Assembly: GCF_030814015.1 (NCBI RefSeq) | Contig: NZ_JAUSUL010000003.1 | Location: 434,001-498,000, forward strand | From: Amorphus orientalis | Lineage (GTDB): Bacteria; Pseudomonadota; Alphaproteobacteria; Rhizobiales; Amorphaceae | Length of the DNA: 64,000 nucleotides | Direction of reading: 5' to 3' | Shown: piece by piece, positions 1-9,460 of the stretch | Position numbering within the stretch: the stretch's first letter is position 1 | How the letters are laid out: each line of letters begins with the position of its first letter | Position numbers and translations under genes: made by a program | The notes under the pieces: model-generated | What the model saw: the letters and a program-made list of their open reading frames with translations, nothing else | Told to the model about the DNA's origin: nothing | The model's database searches: none

Positions 1-1
1 C

Positions 2-541
2 TTTGCGCGCGGCCTGGTACGCTCCTTCCAGATCCCCAGACCGTTCCGAAGACTGACGGTGCTGGAGAACATGCTCGTCGCTCGCCCGCAGCAGCGCGGC
101 GACCGTCTGTCCAATGCGCTGTTCCGTCCGGGTTCGGTGCGCAGGGAGGAGACCGCGGCGACCTCCGCCGCCCGAGAAATCCTTCAGGAACTGGGGCTGC
201 TCGATCACCAGAACCGCATGGCCGGCGGCCTTTCCGGCGGTCAGCACAAGCTTCTCGAGCTCGCACGCGCGCTTATGTCGGATCCGAAGGCGATCCTGCT
301 CGACGAGCCGTGCGCGGGTGTCGCGCCGGCGATGATCGAGCACCTGTCCGAGGCTGTCGAGCGCCTGCGCGCCCGCGGCATCACGGTGGTCCTGGTCGAA
401 CACAACGTGGATTTCGTCATGCGCCATTGCGACCACATCGTTGTTATGGCCCAGGGGCGCGTCATGATCGACGGGGCCCCAGAAGTGGTCCGCAACGACG
501 AGCGGGTTCTGGACGCCTTCCTGGGGGCTGGTCATGCGTGA
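2..541 (+). CDS. livG: Branched-chain-type ABC transporter ATP-binding protein, LivG-like (5' partial)
   Basis: C-terminal about 180 residues of a LivG-type ATPase; the reading frame is open to the window edge, so the Walker A half lies outside. Visible are the LivG-typical SFQIPRPF segment at the very start, the ABC signature LSGGQ, Walker B followed by glutamate (ILLDEP) and the switch histidine region VVLVEHN. LivG-class proteins energise uptake of branched-chain amino acids or other carboxylates and amides from the cytoplasmic side. Its stop overlaps the start of livF (ATGCGTGA), so the two are co-translated. The ligand cannot be read from the sequence; the neighbours suggest an aromatic or heterocyclic carboxylate. 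Confidence 0.93.
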   Translation, partial: FARGLVRSFQIPRPFRRLTVLENMLVARPQQRGDRLSNALFRPGSVRREETAATSAAREILQELGLLDHQNRMAGGLSGGQHKLLELARALMSDPKAILLDEPCAGVAPAMIEHLSEAVERLRARGITVVLVEHNVDFVMRHCDHIVVMAQGRVMIDGAPEVVRNDERVLDAFLGAGHA

Positions 542-1250
542 CGCTTCGCTCGCCGTCGACCGTCTGGTCGCCGGCTACGTCAAGGGTCAGCCGATCGTGC
601 GCGAGGTCTCGTTCTCGCTGGCGCCGGCGGAGATCCTTGCCGTGTTCGGACCCAACGGCGCGGGCAAGTCGACGTTGGTCAAGGCGATCGCGGGTGTGGC
701 ACCGGTATTCGCAGGCGCGGTCCATTGCGGCGGCAGCGATCTGGCGGGAAGGCCCGCTCACCGCATCGCGCGCGCCGGAATCGGCTACGTGCCGCAAGTG
801 CGGAACGTCTTCACCGAAATGAGCGTGCGGGAGAATCTGGATCTCGCCATCGCCATGCGGCAGAGCCGAGGGCCGACCCTGGCGGAAATCTACGAACTGT
901 TCCCGGACCTGGAAGAGATGGGACGCCGCCGGGCGGGTGCGCTGTCGGGCGGCCAGCGTCAGATGGTTGCGATCTCGCGCGCCCTCCTGCTCGGCCCAAG
1001 CGTGCTGATCCTCGACGAGCCGTCCGCCGGCTTATCGCCGCGCAATGTGGACCTGGTCTTCCAGAGCCTGCGCCAGCTCCGTCTGCATGTCCCTATCCTG
1101 CTGGTGGAGCAGAACGTCAAAGCCGCCCTCAGGATCGCAGACCGTGCAATGCTGCTATCGGAAGGCACCGTCCGGCTATCCGCTTCCGCGGAAGAACTTC
1201 TCGACGATCCGGCGGTGATGGAGACCTTTCTCGGCGGAGGGTCGCAATGA
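534..1250 (+). CDS. livF: Branched-chain-type ABC transporter ATP-binding protein LivF
   Basis: 238 residues, the usual LivF length. Walker A GPNGAGKST lies at residues 39-47, the signature LSGGQ near residue 140 and Walker B LILDEP near 158. It is the second ATPase of the HAAT (Liv) transporter. The ATG lies inside the end of livG and the TGA overlaps the ATG of livH (ATGA at 1247-1250), which fixes both starts and shows an operon livG-F-H-M followed by catabolic genes. Confidence 0.95.
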   Translation: MRDASLAVDRLVAGYVKGQPIVREVSFSLAPAEILAVFGPNGAGKSTLVKAIAGVAPVFAGAVHCGGSDLAGRPAHRIARAGIGYVPQVRNVFTEMSVRENLDLAIAMRQSRGPTLAEIYELFPDLEEMGRRRAGALSGGQRQMVAISRALLLGPSVLILDEPSAGLSPRNVDLVFQSLRQLRLHVPILLVEQNVKAALRIADRAMLLSEGTVRLSASAEELLDDPAVMETFLGGGSQ

Positions 1251-2125
1251 TCTCCCTTCTCGTCGACGCTGTCCTGGCCGGCGCGATACTCTGCCTGGCC
1301 TCCCTTGGTCTGTCCCTCGCCTATGCAATCTTCCGCTTCCCGAACTTCGCCCATGCGGAGTTCCTGACGGTCGGCGCCTATGGCGCGTTCGTCGGCTTCA
1401 CAATGGCGGCACCCGCCATGAACGAGCCGATCCAGATGCTTGCCGGTGCGATCGTCGCGATCCTGGCCGCCGCTCTGGTGGCTGCCCTTGCCGGTCGGAT
1501 CGTGTTCCAGCCGCTGGTGGCGCGAGGAGGCGGACCTGCGCTGATCATCGCGGCGTTCGCAACCGGCCTTCTGATCCGCAATCTGATCGTCTTCCTGTTC
1601 GGCCCCACCGAGCTTTACCTTCAGCGCGAGCTCGAGATCGCGGAGAATATCGGCTACGGCGTGCGGCTCACCCCCACGGAAATCGGGATCCTGATCGCAA
1701 CCGCTGTGGTGATCTACGCCCTGCATCTTGTCATGAGCCGGACGACCTTCGGCCGCTGTCTGCGCGCAACGGCCGAGAACCCTGACCTGGCCTCCGTGAC
1801 CGCGATTCCCGTCGATCGCATCCGGCTGGGCGCCTGGCTGCTGGCCGGATTCTACTGCGCCCTGTCGGGGCTTGCACTCACGCTGCTCGCGCCGATCCGG
1901 CCGGAGACCGGCTACGAGTATCTTCTGCCCGCACTCGCCGCCGTAATCCTCGGAGGGCTCGGCTCGATCTACGGCACCCTGGTCGGCGCCATGCTGATCG
2001 GCCTCGCCGAAGCGGCGGCCGTTCACTACGGCTTTGCCGAATGGCGCCAAGTGATCTCGTTCGGACTGATCATTCTCATACTGATGGTCCGCCCGAACGG
2101 ACTGATGGGGAGGGCTGCGTCGTGA
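1247..2125 (+). CDS. livH: Branched-chain-type ABC transporter permease LivH
   Basis: 292 residues, strongly hydrophobic with about eight predicted membrane segments, as in LivH permeases. The conserved cytoplasmic EAA-like region (RATAENPDLASV) that contacts the ATPase is present in the middle, and the protein ends with the family-typical hydrophobic stretch before MVRPNGLMG. The frame is open further upstream, but the ATG at 1247 overlapping the livF stop is the natural start. Its own stop overlaps the GTG of livM. Confidence 0.94.
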   Translation: MISLLVDAVLAGAILCLASLGLSLAYAIFRFPNFAHAEFLTVGAYGAFVGFTMAAPAMNEPIQMLAGAIVAILAAALVAALAGRIVFQPLVARGGGPALIIAAFATGLLIRNLIVFLFGPTELYLQRELEIAENIGYGVRLTPTEIGILIATAVVIYALHLVMSRTTFGRCLRATAENPDLASVTAIPVDRIRLGAWLLAGFYCALSGLALTLLAPIRPETGYEYLLPALAAVILGGLGSIYGTLVGAMLIGLAEAAAVHYGFAEWRQVISFGLIILILMVRPNGLMGRAAS

Positions 2126-3105
2126 TCGACCTTCTTGCCTATGCGGCTTTCTCGCTCACCTTCGCCGTGATCTTCGCCGTCGCTGCCCTCGGCCTGAACC
2201 TGCAGTTCGGCTATGCGGGATTGTTTAACGTCGGCATCGCCGGCTTCTTCGCCATCGGCGCCTATACCAGCGCGATCCTGACCGGACCGGAATGGGCCAG
2301 CTCGCTTGGGGGCTTCGGACTACCGGTCCCGGTCGGCATTGCCGCCGCTGCGCTCACCTCCGCCGTCGCCGCCTATCTGGTCGGCTCCGCGGTACTCCGC
2401 CTCGGAGGCGACCATCTCGCCATCGCAACGTTCGGCATCGGCGTTTCCATCCAGATCGCCGTCACCAATCTCGGCGCCATCACGAACGGCCCGAACGGCC
2501 TGTTCGGCATTCCCCGGCCCTTCCGCGACGGCTCCGCTCTTCTGACCGGCAATCTCGCCTGGCTCGCGACATGCGTCGTCGTTCTGGCCGTCATCTGGTG
2601 GGTGCTGGCGCATCTGAGCGCGATGCCATGGGGGCGAACCCTGCGCGCCCTCAGCGAGGACGAAACGGCGTCCGCCGGCCTCGGCAAGGACGTGCGCCGC
2701 TTCAAGCTCGAAGCCTTCACGATCGGTTCGGCGCTCTGCGGCGTCTCCGGCGCGCTCTACGCACACTTCGCCGGCTTCATCAGCCCGCACGACTTCCTGC
2801 CGATCCTCACCTTCCAGATCTACGCGATGGTGATCATCGGCGGCACCGGCAACAATCTCGGCACGGTGGTCGGGTCCGTAATCGTCTGGGTGCTGTGGAG
2901 CGCCAGCGGCGCCGTCCTGGGCTCCACGCTGCCGGCAGACTGGCAGAGCAAGGCCGGCGCCCTGCGCATCATCCTGATCGCGGTTGTTCTCCTGGCCGTG
3001 CTGCACGCCCGCCCCGGCGGCCTGTTCGGCGAGCGTCCGCCCGGACTGCGCCGCCGCGAGGAGGCCGCCGACGACCCCTCCTCCAAACCCGAGGTGACGC
3101 CATGA
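2122..3105 (+). CDS. livM: Branched-chain-type ABC transporter permease LivM
   Basis: 327 residues from a GTG at 2122 that overlaps the livH stop (GTGA). An ATG at 2041 lies in frame but deep inside livH and would add residues unlike the family. Typical LivM features are the start of the membrane domain (LGLNLQFGYAGLFNVG), the EAA-like loop RALSEDETASAGLGKD and a C-terminal tail HARPGGLFGERPPGLRRRE. It pairs with LivH to form the translocation path. No periplasmic binding protein gene is seen in this operon; it presumably lies upstream of the window. Confidence 0.93.
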   Translation: MIDLLAYAAFSLTFAVIFAVAALGLNLQFGYAGLFNVGIAGFFAIGAYTSAILTGPEWASSLGGFGLPVPVGIAAAALTSAVAAYLVGSAVLRLGGDHLAIATFGIGVSIQIAVTNLGAITNGPNGLFGIPRPFRDGSALLTGNLAWLATCVVVLAVIWWVLAHLSAMPWGRTLRALSEDETASAGLGKDVRRFKLEAFTIGSALCGVSGALYAHFAGFISPHDFLPILTFQIYAMVIIGGTGNNLGTVVGSVIVWVLWSASGAVLGSTLPADWQSKAGALRIILIAVVLLAVLHARPGGLFGERPPGLRRREEAADDPSSKPEVTP

Positions 3106-4430
3106 AAGAGCTGATTGCCGATCTGAAGGAGACCGGCGAGCTCGCCGTGGTCAAGCGCGAAGTCGATCCGACCTTCGAACTCGCCGCCGTCACCAAGGCA
3201 GTCCAGCGCGCCGGCGAGCAGGCGGTCCTGTTCGAATCCGTTCGGGGCACCGAATTCCCGGTGATCTCCAACGTCTTCGGCTCCAACGCCCGTCTGAAGC
3301 GATTCATCGGTGCCGGCGAGCGCACCTTCTGCGAACGCTGGATCGAGCTCACCGACTCCTGCCTGGCTAGCCGCGCGGAAGACGTGCTCGTCGACGTTGA
3401 GACAGATGACGAATTCGTCTCGGGGACGCTGTCGGACCTGCCGGCAATCACTTGGCACGGCCGCGACGGCGGGGCCTACTTCACGTCGGCGATCTTTCTC
3501 GCCAACGATCCAGACACCGGTGTGCCGAACCTCTCCTTTCACCGCGCCATGCAGGTGAGTGACGAGGAATTGCGCATTCGTCTTGGGGGGACCCATGACC
3601 TCGCCAAGTATCAGCTTGCCGCCGAAGCCAAGGGTGAAGCCCTGGAGGCGGCCCTGATCCTGTCCGCACCGCCGGAGATCTTCATGGCCGCCTGCGCCTC
3701 GCTGCCGACAGAGGCGAGCGAGCTCGCCATGGCGTCCCGAATCATTGGCAAGCCGTTGGAAATGCGCCGCTGCCGGACCATCGACCTGTCGGTCCCTGCT
3801 TCGGCCGATATCGTGGTGGAAGGCCGGATCCTGCCCAACGAGCGTCGTCCGGAAGGCCCGTTCGGCGAGTTCATGGGTAACTATGTCGAGGTCGGCGACA
3901 ACCACGTTTTCGAAGTGACCCATGTGAGCTGGCGCCCCGGCGCGGTGTTCCACGGCCTGCTGTGCGGATCGCCGGAGGACCTGCGTCCGCTTGAGGCGGT
4001 GACGGCGGCGCGCATCTACCGCCACGTGGCCGGCCAGGTGCCGGGCGTGCTGGACGTCTCCTGCAAGCCGAACGTGATGATCACCATCATCAAGCTGAAG
4101 ACCCAGTATGAGGGCCATGCCAAGCACGCGCTGCTCGCCGCGATGGGCTCCTATCTCGACTACAACAAGGTGGTGATCGCGGTCGACGAGGACGTCGACA
4201 TCTACGATCTCGACGACGTCATTTGGGCCTACCTTACCCGCGGACGTGCCGACACCCGCGCGATGATCCTGAACGACATTCCCGGCTTTTACCGTGACCC
4301 CCATAAGGACCACTGGGGACGGCTCGCCATCGACGCGACCATGCCCTGGGGCCGGGAAACCGAGTTTGCGCGCAAGCGCGTCCCCTGCGAGGACGAGATC
4401 GACCTCTCCAAATATCTCGCCAGCAAGTAA
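3102..4430 (+). CDS. UbiD-family prenylated-FMN-dependent (de)carboxylase
   Basis: 442 residues. UbiD-family enzymes reversibly decarboxylate aromatic, heteroaromatic or alpha,beta-unsaturated acids using prenylated FMN. The family hallmark EGPFGE occupies residues 251-256; its two glutamates correspond by spacing to the catalytic glutamates of fungal Fdc1 (277 and 282). The ATG overlaps the livM stop. The gene is co-transcribed with a transporter, HyuA/HyuB and, at the far end, UbiX, so the UbiX product is made alongside its client. No other ubiquinone gene is near, so a catabolic role is far more likely than quinone synthesis. The substrate is unknown. Confidence 0.93.
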   Translation: MKELIADLKETGELAVVKREVDPTFELAAVTKAVQRAGEQAVLFESVRGTEFPVISNVFGSNARLKRFIGAGERTFCERWIELTDSCLASRAEDVLVDVETDDEFVSGTLSDLPAITWHGRDGGAYFTSAIFLANDPDTGVPNLSFHRAMQVSDEELRIRLGGTHDLAKYQLAAEAKGEALEAALILSAPPEIFMAACASLPTEASELAMASRIIGKPLEMRRCRTIDLSVPASADIVVEGRILPNERRPEGPFGEFMGNYVEVGDNHVFEVTHVSWRPGAVFHGLLCGSPEDLRPLEAVTAARIYRHVAGQVPGVLDVSCKPNVMITIIKLKTQYEGHAKHALLAAMGSYLDYNKVVIAVDEDVDIYDLDDVIWAYLTRGRADTRAMILNDIPGFYRDPHKDHWGRLAIDATMPWGRETEFARKRVPCEDEIDLSKYLASK

Positions 4431-4504
4431 CCGCCGGCGGTCCCCCGATCGCCCTTTCCTCCCGGCACGGCCGCGACCCGGCCGCCGACCTCAGACGAAG
4501 TGGC

Positions 4505-6592
4505 ATGCAGAAACAGGTTCGTATCGGCGTCGACATCGGTGGCACCTTCACCGACTTCGTCCTTGAGGACGGCGCCCGCCAGGTCTCCCTGAAGCTCCTG
4601 ACCACCACCGACGCGCCCGAACGCGCGGTGATCGAGGGTGTCGAGCAGATCCTTGCGACCGCAGACGTCCCTGCGGCTGCCGTGACGGCGATCATCCACG
4701 GTACCACTCTTGCGACCAATGCGGTAATCGAGCGCAAGGGCGCCAGGGTCGGTTTCGTCACCACCGAGGGATTCCGCGACACGCTGGAGATGGCCTACGA
4801 GCACCGCTACGACCAGTATGATCTCCTGGTCGACAAGCCGCTCCCGCTGGTGCCGCGCCGCCTGCGCCTTCCTGTGACGGAGCGCATCGCCGCGGACGGG
4901 CGTGTCCTGAAGCCCCTCGACGAGGACGCTGTGCGGGCCGTCGGCGAAGCGCTGCGGGAGGAAGGCGTGGAGGCCGTTGCGATCGGTTTCCTGCAGTCCT
5001 TCGCCAACGATGCCCACGAGGAGCGCGCCGCGGAGATCCTGCGGGAGATCTTGCCGGACGTGCCGGTCAGCCTATCCAGCGACGTCTCGCCGGAGATCCG
5101 GGAATATGAGCGCTTCACCACGGTGACGGCAAACGCCTACGTGCAGCCGCTGATGAGCCGCTATCTCGGACGGCTGGAAACCGGGCTCCGGGGCCTCGGC
5201 GTCGCCGCGCCGATCTACCTGATCCAGTCAAACGGCGGCTTGTGCGACATCGCCACCGCTTCCCGGTTCCCCGTGCGCCTGCTCGAGAGCGGACCGGCGG
5301 GCGGGGCCATCTTCGCCGCGTCGCTCGCAAGCGAGCTCTCGATCGACAGAGCCCTGTTGCTCGACATCGGCGGCACCACCGCCAAGCTCTGCTTCATCGA
5401 CGACGGCCGACCGCAGACCGCCCGCGGCATGGAGGTCGCCAGGATTGATCGCTTCAAGCCGGGCAGCGGCCTGCCGCTGCGCTTCCCCGTCGTGGAGCTG
5501 TGCGAAATGGGTGCCGGCGGCGGGTCCATCGCACGGATAGACAGGCTGGGCCGGCTCGCCGTCGGCCCCCAAAGCGCCGGCTCCAACCCGGGCCCGGCCT
5601 GCTACGGACGCGGCGGCAGCGAAGCCACCGTGACGGATTCCCATCTGGCCCTCGGGCGGCTCGATCCCGACCGGTTCGCTGCCGGCACCGTAAAGCTCGC
5701 CAGAGACAAGGCGGAAGCGGCGCTCTCGGCCAGCGTCGGAGACGAGATGGGTCTTGCCATTAACCAGGCCGCCGTCGGCGTGATCGAAATCGCCAACGAG
5801 AACATGGCCAACGCCGCCCGTGAGCACGCCATCGAGGTGGGGCGCGGCACCGCCGGGCGCACCCTGATTGCGATCGGCGGTGCGGCCGCCCTGCATGCCG
5901 CCGACCTGGCAGCGAAGCTCGACATGGCGGCCGTGGTCGTGCCGCAGTCGGCCGGCGTCGGCTCGGCGGTGGGCTTCCTGCGCGCGCCCGTGGCCTTCGA
6001 GAAGGCGCGCTCGCAGCATCAGACGCTTGCCCTCTTCGACGCCGACACCGCCCTAGCCGCCATCGACGCGCTCGCAGCCGACACAGCTGCCGAGGTGGCG
6101 GGGGCTTCGGAGGCCGAAACACCGCGCGTCGGCGTGACCGCCCAGATGCGCTATCGCGGCCAGGGTCACGAAATCACCGTGCCGGTGGATCGCGCACGGC
6201 TGGCAAGTGATGGCGCTACCTATCTGCGTACCGCCTTCGCTGCCGCCTACGACGAGCTGTACGGGCGCACCATCGCCGGAAAGGACATTGAAATCCTGGC
6301 GTGGACGGTCCGCTCGGAGCTTCCGGTTACCGCAGCGTCCCCGGTGACGTCGGGCGAGGTCGACACCGCCCTCGCCGATCAGAGCTGGGAACTTACGGAA
6401 CAGAGCGGGCGGCAGGTGACTGCGCGCGTCGTTGACCGGACCGCCCTCGGCACTGCCGAAAGCACCGCAGGACCTCTCCTGGTGGTCGACACCGGCACCA
6501 CCATCCTGGTGCCGACCGGCTTTACAGCGCGGGTTATCGGCTCCGGTCACCTCATTCTTGAGCGCTCCGCCCCGAAAGGAGCATCCGCATGA
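4505..6592 (+). CDS. Hydantoinase/oxoprolinase family protein, subunit A (HyuA-like)
   Basis: 695 residues, full length for HyuA. The N-terminal actin-like ATPase core starts with DIGGTFTDF at residues 10-18, a second phosphate motif LLESGPAGG follows near residue 260 and LLDIGGTT near 290. Members couple ATP hydrolysis to opening of cyclic amides (5-oxoprolinase, N-methylhydantoinase) or to carboxylation of ketones (acetone and acetophenone carboxylases). The start is preceded by a 74-base gap after ubiD. The stop overlaps the hyuB ATG (ATGA, 6589-6592), as expected for an obligate complex. Whether this pair hydrolyses or carboxylates cannot be told from the sequence. Confidence 0.92.
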   Translation: MQKQVRIGVDIGGTFTDFVLEDGARQVSLKLLTTTDAPERAVIEGVEQILATADVPAAAVTAIIHGTTLATNAVIERKGARVGFVTTEGFRDTLEMAYEHRYDQYDLLVDKPLPLVPRRLRLPVTERIAADGRVLKPLDEDAVRAVGEALREEGVEAVAIGFLQSFANDAHEERAAEILREILPDVPVSLSSDVSPEIREYERFTTVTANAYVQPLMSRYLGRLETGLRGLGVAAPIYLIQSNGGLCDIATASRFPVRLLESGPAGGAIFAASLASELSIDRALLLDIGGTTAKLCFIDDGRPQTARGMEVARIDRFKPGSGLPLRFPVVELCEMGAGGGSIARIDRLGRLAVGPQSAGSNPGPACYGRGGSEATVTDSHLALGRLDPDRFAAGTVKLARDKAEAALSASVGDEMGLAINQAAVGVIEIANENMANAAREHAIEVGRGTAGRTLIAIGGAAALHAADLAAKLDMAAVVVPQSAGVGSAVGFLRAPVAFEKARSQHQTLALFDADTALAAIDALAADTAAEVAGASEAETPRVGVTAQMRYRGQGHEITVPVDRARLASDGATYLRTAFAAAYDELYGRTIAGKDIEILAWTVRSELPVTAASPVTSGEVDTALADQSWELTEQSGRQVTARVVDRTALGTAESTAGPLLVVDTGTTILVPTGFTARVIGSGHLILERSAPKGASA

Positions 6593-8208
6593 CCGCTACG
6601 CTGGATCCCCTCACCCGCCAGATCGTCTGGAGCCGGATGATCGCCGTCGTCGAGGAACAGGCGAAGACGCTGATGAAGGTCGCTTTCTCGCCGACCGTGC
6701 GGGAAGCCGGCGACCTATCCGCCGGCCTGTTCGACGCCCAGGGACGGATGGTCGCCCAGGCCGTCACGGGCACGCCCGGCCACGTCAACGCCATGGCGAT
6801 CGCCGCTGCTCATTTCCTGGCGGAGTACCCGGCCGAGGTGATGCAGGACGGCGACCACTACATCACCAACGATCCCTGGCTGGTCTCCGGCCATCTGCAC
6901 GACGTCACGGTGTTCTCGCCTGTGTTCCGCGGCGGCCGCGTCGTCGCCTTCTTCGGCTGCACCTGCCACCAGGTCGACATCGGCGGGCTCGGCATGGGTC
7001 CCGACGGTCGCTCCATCTTCGAAGAAGGCCTGCAGCTTCCGATCCTGCCGCTCGCCAAGCGCGGCGAGATCGATCGCAATCTGATCAAGCTCATCCGGGC
7101 CAACGTTCGTACCCCCGACGAGGTGGAAGGCGACATCCTGGGCTACGTCACGGCCAACGAGGTCAGCGCGCGCCGGCTCAACGCCACCCTCGACGAGTTC
7201 GGGCTCGCCGACATCGACGCGCTTTCCGACGAGATCCTGGCGGTTTCCGAAGCCGGCATGCGGGCCGCGATCGCAGCGCTCCCCGACGGCACCTACCGCA
7301 ACGCCATGCGCATCGACGGCTACGACAAGGCCGTCGACATCGTCGCGGCGCTGACGATCGAGGGCGATACCCTGTCCATCGACTTCGAAGGCACCTCGGC
7401 GGCGAGCGACCGCGGCATCAACCTGGTGCTCAACTACACCCGCGCCTATGCGAGCTACGGCGCCCGCGCCGCGATCGCCACGGACGTGCCCAACAATGCC
7501 GGCTCGCTCGCGCCGATCGAGGTGACCGCTCCGATCGGCTCGATCCTCAACGTGGAGCCGCCGGCGCCGGTCTGCGCGCGGCACATTATCGGCCAGTTCC
7601 TGCCCGAGGTGGTGCTCGGCTGCCTCGCCGAGGTGCTGCCGGGGCTGGTTCCTGCGGAAGGCGCAGCCTGCAACTGGGGCCTGCAACTGCGCGGCAAGGC
7701 GGAAAACCGGCCGTTCGAGATCCTGTTCTTCAATGCCGGCGGGGTTGGGGCGCGTCCAACCCGCGATGGGCTGTCCGCCACCAGCTTTCCGAGCGGAATC
7801 CGGTCCATCCCGGTGGAGATCTGCGAAACCGCCGCACCGATCGTGATCCACCGCAAGGAGCTACTGCCCGACACCGGCGGCGCCGGCAAATGGCGCGGCG
7901 GACTGGGCCAGCGCATCGAGGTCGGCACCATCGACGGCAGTGCCTTCCAGCTGTTCGCCGTATTCGATCGCGTCGACAATCCCGCGCGCGGCCGGGCGGG
8001 TGGAGAGCCCGGCGCACCGGGCAAGGTGGAAACGCTCTCCGGCAAGCCGCTGAAGGCCAAGGGCCTGCAGCCGATTCCAGCCGGAGACGGCGTTCGTATC
8101 GACGTGCCCGGCGGCGGTGGCTACGGTCCTGCCTGTGAGCGTGACCCGGACCGGATCGCCGACGATCTCGGCGCCGGCTATGTCACGAACAAGCCAACCA
8201 GATCCTGA
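6589..8208 (+). CDS. Hydantoinase/oxoprolinase family protein, subunit B (HyuB-like)
   Basis: 539 residues, typical of HyuB. Recognisable family segments include the N-terminal FSPTVREAGDLSAGLFD, the block ITNDPWLVSGHLHDVTVFSP near residue 90 and the glycine-rich end VPGGGGYGPA. HyuB is the partner that carries the metal-dependent hydrolytic or carboxylating half of the HyuAB complex. It is translationally coupled to hyuA and followed after 9 bases by ubiX. Confidence 0.92.
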   Translation: MTATLDPLTRQIVWSRMIAVVEEQAKTLMKVAFSPTVREAGDLSAGLFDAQGRMVAQAVTGTPGHVNAMAIAAAHFLAEYPAEVMQDGDHYITNDPWLVSGHLHDVTVFSPVFRGGRVVAFFGCTCHQVDIGGLGMGPDGRSIFEEGLQLPILPLAKRGEIDRNLIKLIRANVRTPDEVEGDILGYVTANEVSARRLNATLDEFGLADIDALSDEILAVSEAGMRAAIAALPDGTYRNAMRIDGYDKAVDIVAALTIEGDTLSIDFEGTSAASDRGINLVLNYTRAYASYGARAAIATDVPNNAGSLAPIEVTAPIGSILNVEPPAPVCARHIIGQFLPEVVLGCLAEVLPGLVPAEGAACNWGLQLRGKAENRPFEILFFNAGGVGARPTRDGLSATSFPSGIRSIPVEICETAAPIVIHRKELLPDTGGAGKWRGGLGQRIEVGTIDGSAFQLFAVFDRVDNPARGRAGGEPGAPGKVETLSGKPLKAKGLQPIPAGDGVRIDVPGGGGYGPACERDPDRIADDLGAGYVTNKPTRS

Positions 8209-8217
8209 GACCGCTCC

Positions 8218-8817
8218 GTGGCACCCACCAATACATCCCTCTCCGCGACGGGCTCGAACCGCCTGATTGTTGGGATCTCTGGCGCATCCGGCGTGGTCTA
8301 CGGGGTGCGGCTTTTGGAGCTTCTGCGCGAGACGGAGATCGAGACCCACCTTGTTCTGTCCCGCTCCGCCGAGATCACCCTCGCCCATGAGACCCGCTAC
8401 AAGATCGCCGACGTGAAAGCGCTCGCCGATGTCTGCCACGGCATCGACGATGTAGCCGCTTCGATCTCAAGCGGGTCGTTCAGGACCCGCGGTATGATCG
8501 TTGCGCCGTGTTCGATGCGTACCTTGTCGGAGATCACCACGGGGGTCACCTCAACCCTGCTCACCCGAGCCGCCGACGTGGTGCTGAAGGAGCGCCGACG
8601 CCTGGTATTGATGGTGCGCGAGACGCCGCTTCATTCGGGCCATTTGCGCACCATGGCCTCGGTCTCGGAGATGGGCGCCATCGTGGCCCCGCCGGTTCCG
8701 GCCTTCTACGCCAAACCGGAGAGCATCGACCATATGATCGATCACACCGTCGGCCGCGTGCTCGACCTGTTCGACATCGATCTCGGCACCGTGCGCCGCT
8801 GGCGGGAAAAGGGCTGA
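8218..8817 (+). CDS. ubiX: UbiX-type flavin prenyltransferase
   Basis: 199 residues from a GTG start. UbiX joins dimethylallyl phosphate to FMN to give prenylated FMN, the cofactor of UbiD enzymes. The flavin-binding GISGASG is at residues 19-25, followed by the conserved VAPCSMRTLS and the phosphate-binding RETPLH. Its place as the last gene of the ubiD-hyuAB operon is strong evidence that it serves the UbiD enzyme here. The first 14 residues look like a disordered extension, so an internal start is possible, but no good alternative is visible. Confidence 0.93.
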   Translation: MAPTNTSLSATGSNRLIVGISGASGVVYGVRLLELLRETEIETHLVLSRSAEITLAHETRYKIADVKALADVCHGIDDVAASISSGSFRTRGMIVAPCSMRTLSEITTGVTSTLLTRAADVVLKERRRLVLMVRETPLHSGHLRTMASVSEMGAIVAPPVPAFYAKPESIDHMIDHTVGRVLDLFDIDLGTVRRWREKG

Positions 8818-8851
8818 TCCTGGCTGGGTTCAGCAGGCGCCGTCGCTGTCG

Positions 8852-9364
8852 TCAGGCGAGCGCCGTCTGGAGGATCCGGTCAAGCGCCGCGTCGTCATCG
8901 CTGTCTGGGCGCGCGCCGATGGCATCGTAGTAGACGGCGACATTGGCCCGCGCGACCGTCTCGGCGGGCTGGTCCGCCGGCGCCGGCGTCCCCTCGCCCG
9001 CCACCGCCGCAATCAGAAGCTGTTCCAGATGCTCCGTCTCGATCTCGGTCGCCGCCAGCCGTTTGCGCACATCCAGCACAAGATCGAGCGCGACCCCGTT
9101 CGCCCCCCGCTTCATGCGCCGGCGCGCCTTGCGCAACGGCTTGACCACGTTTTCGTGCCAGTCTTCGGTCTCGGCGATGAGATCCGCCATCTCGATCGCA
9201 TCGAACGCGCTGCGGCCGACCTTCGCGGACCAAAGACAAAACAGAAGCAGGTTTACGTCGATCACCAACCGGTCCTGCAGCTCCAGGCACGCCTCCGGTA
9301 CGCCTGGCCTGCCATATGTTTCGAGCGAGAAGGTCCAGAAGGGATGATCGGGAAAGGATGTCAT
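8852..9364 (-). CDS. TIGR02444 (DUF2390) family protein of unknown function
   Basis: 170 residues. The N-terminal pattern FWTFSLETYGRPGV, then ACLELQDRLVIDVNLLLFCL, matches the TIGR02444/DUF2390 family of small helical proteins, whose function is not established. A basic stretch KPLRKARRRMKRG lies in the middle. It is transcribed against ubiX (34 bases apart) and its start is 131 bases from the divergent gntR gene. It looks like an isolated housekeeping-type gene between two catabolic operons. Confidence 0.8.
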   Translation of the reverse strand: MTSFPDHPFWTFSLETYGRPGVPEACLELQDRLVIDVNLLLFCLWSAKVGRSAFDAIEMADLIAETEDWHENVVKPLRKARRRMKRGANGVALDLVLDVRKRLAATEIETEHLEQLLIAAVAGEGTPAPADQPAETVARANVAVYYDAIGARPDSDDDAALDRILQTALA

Positions 9365-9460
9365 GCGCGCGCTCTCGGTCTGTGATCTTATGGGCTATCT
9401 GCTTCGTGGGACAGGGACATTCGGGGTCTGGACGGGCCGATTCAACCGACGCCTAAATCG

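Noticed and set aside
2820-4313. 497-codon open frame on the minus strand opposite the ubiD gene
   Set aside because: It is a GC-driven mirror of the real genes; no family resemblance, no ribosome-binding site, and UbiD motifs lie on the other strand.
3102-8817. Ubiquinone biosynthesis role for UbiD/UbiX
   Set aside because: The operon context is transport plus HyuAB, with no other quinone gene.
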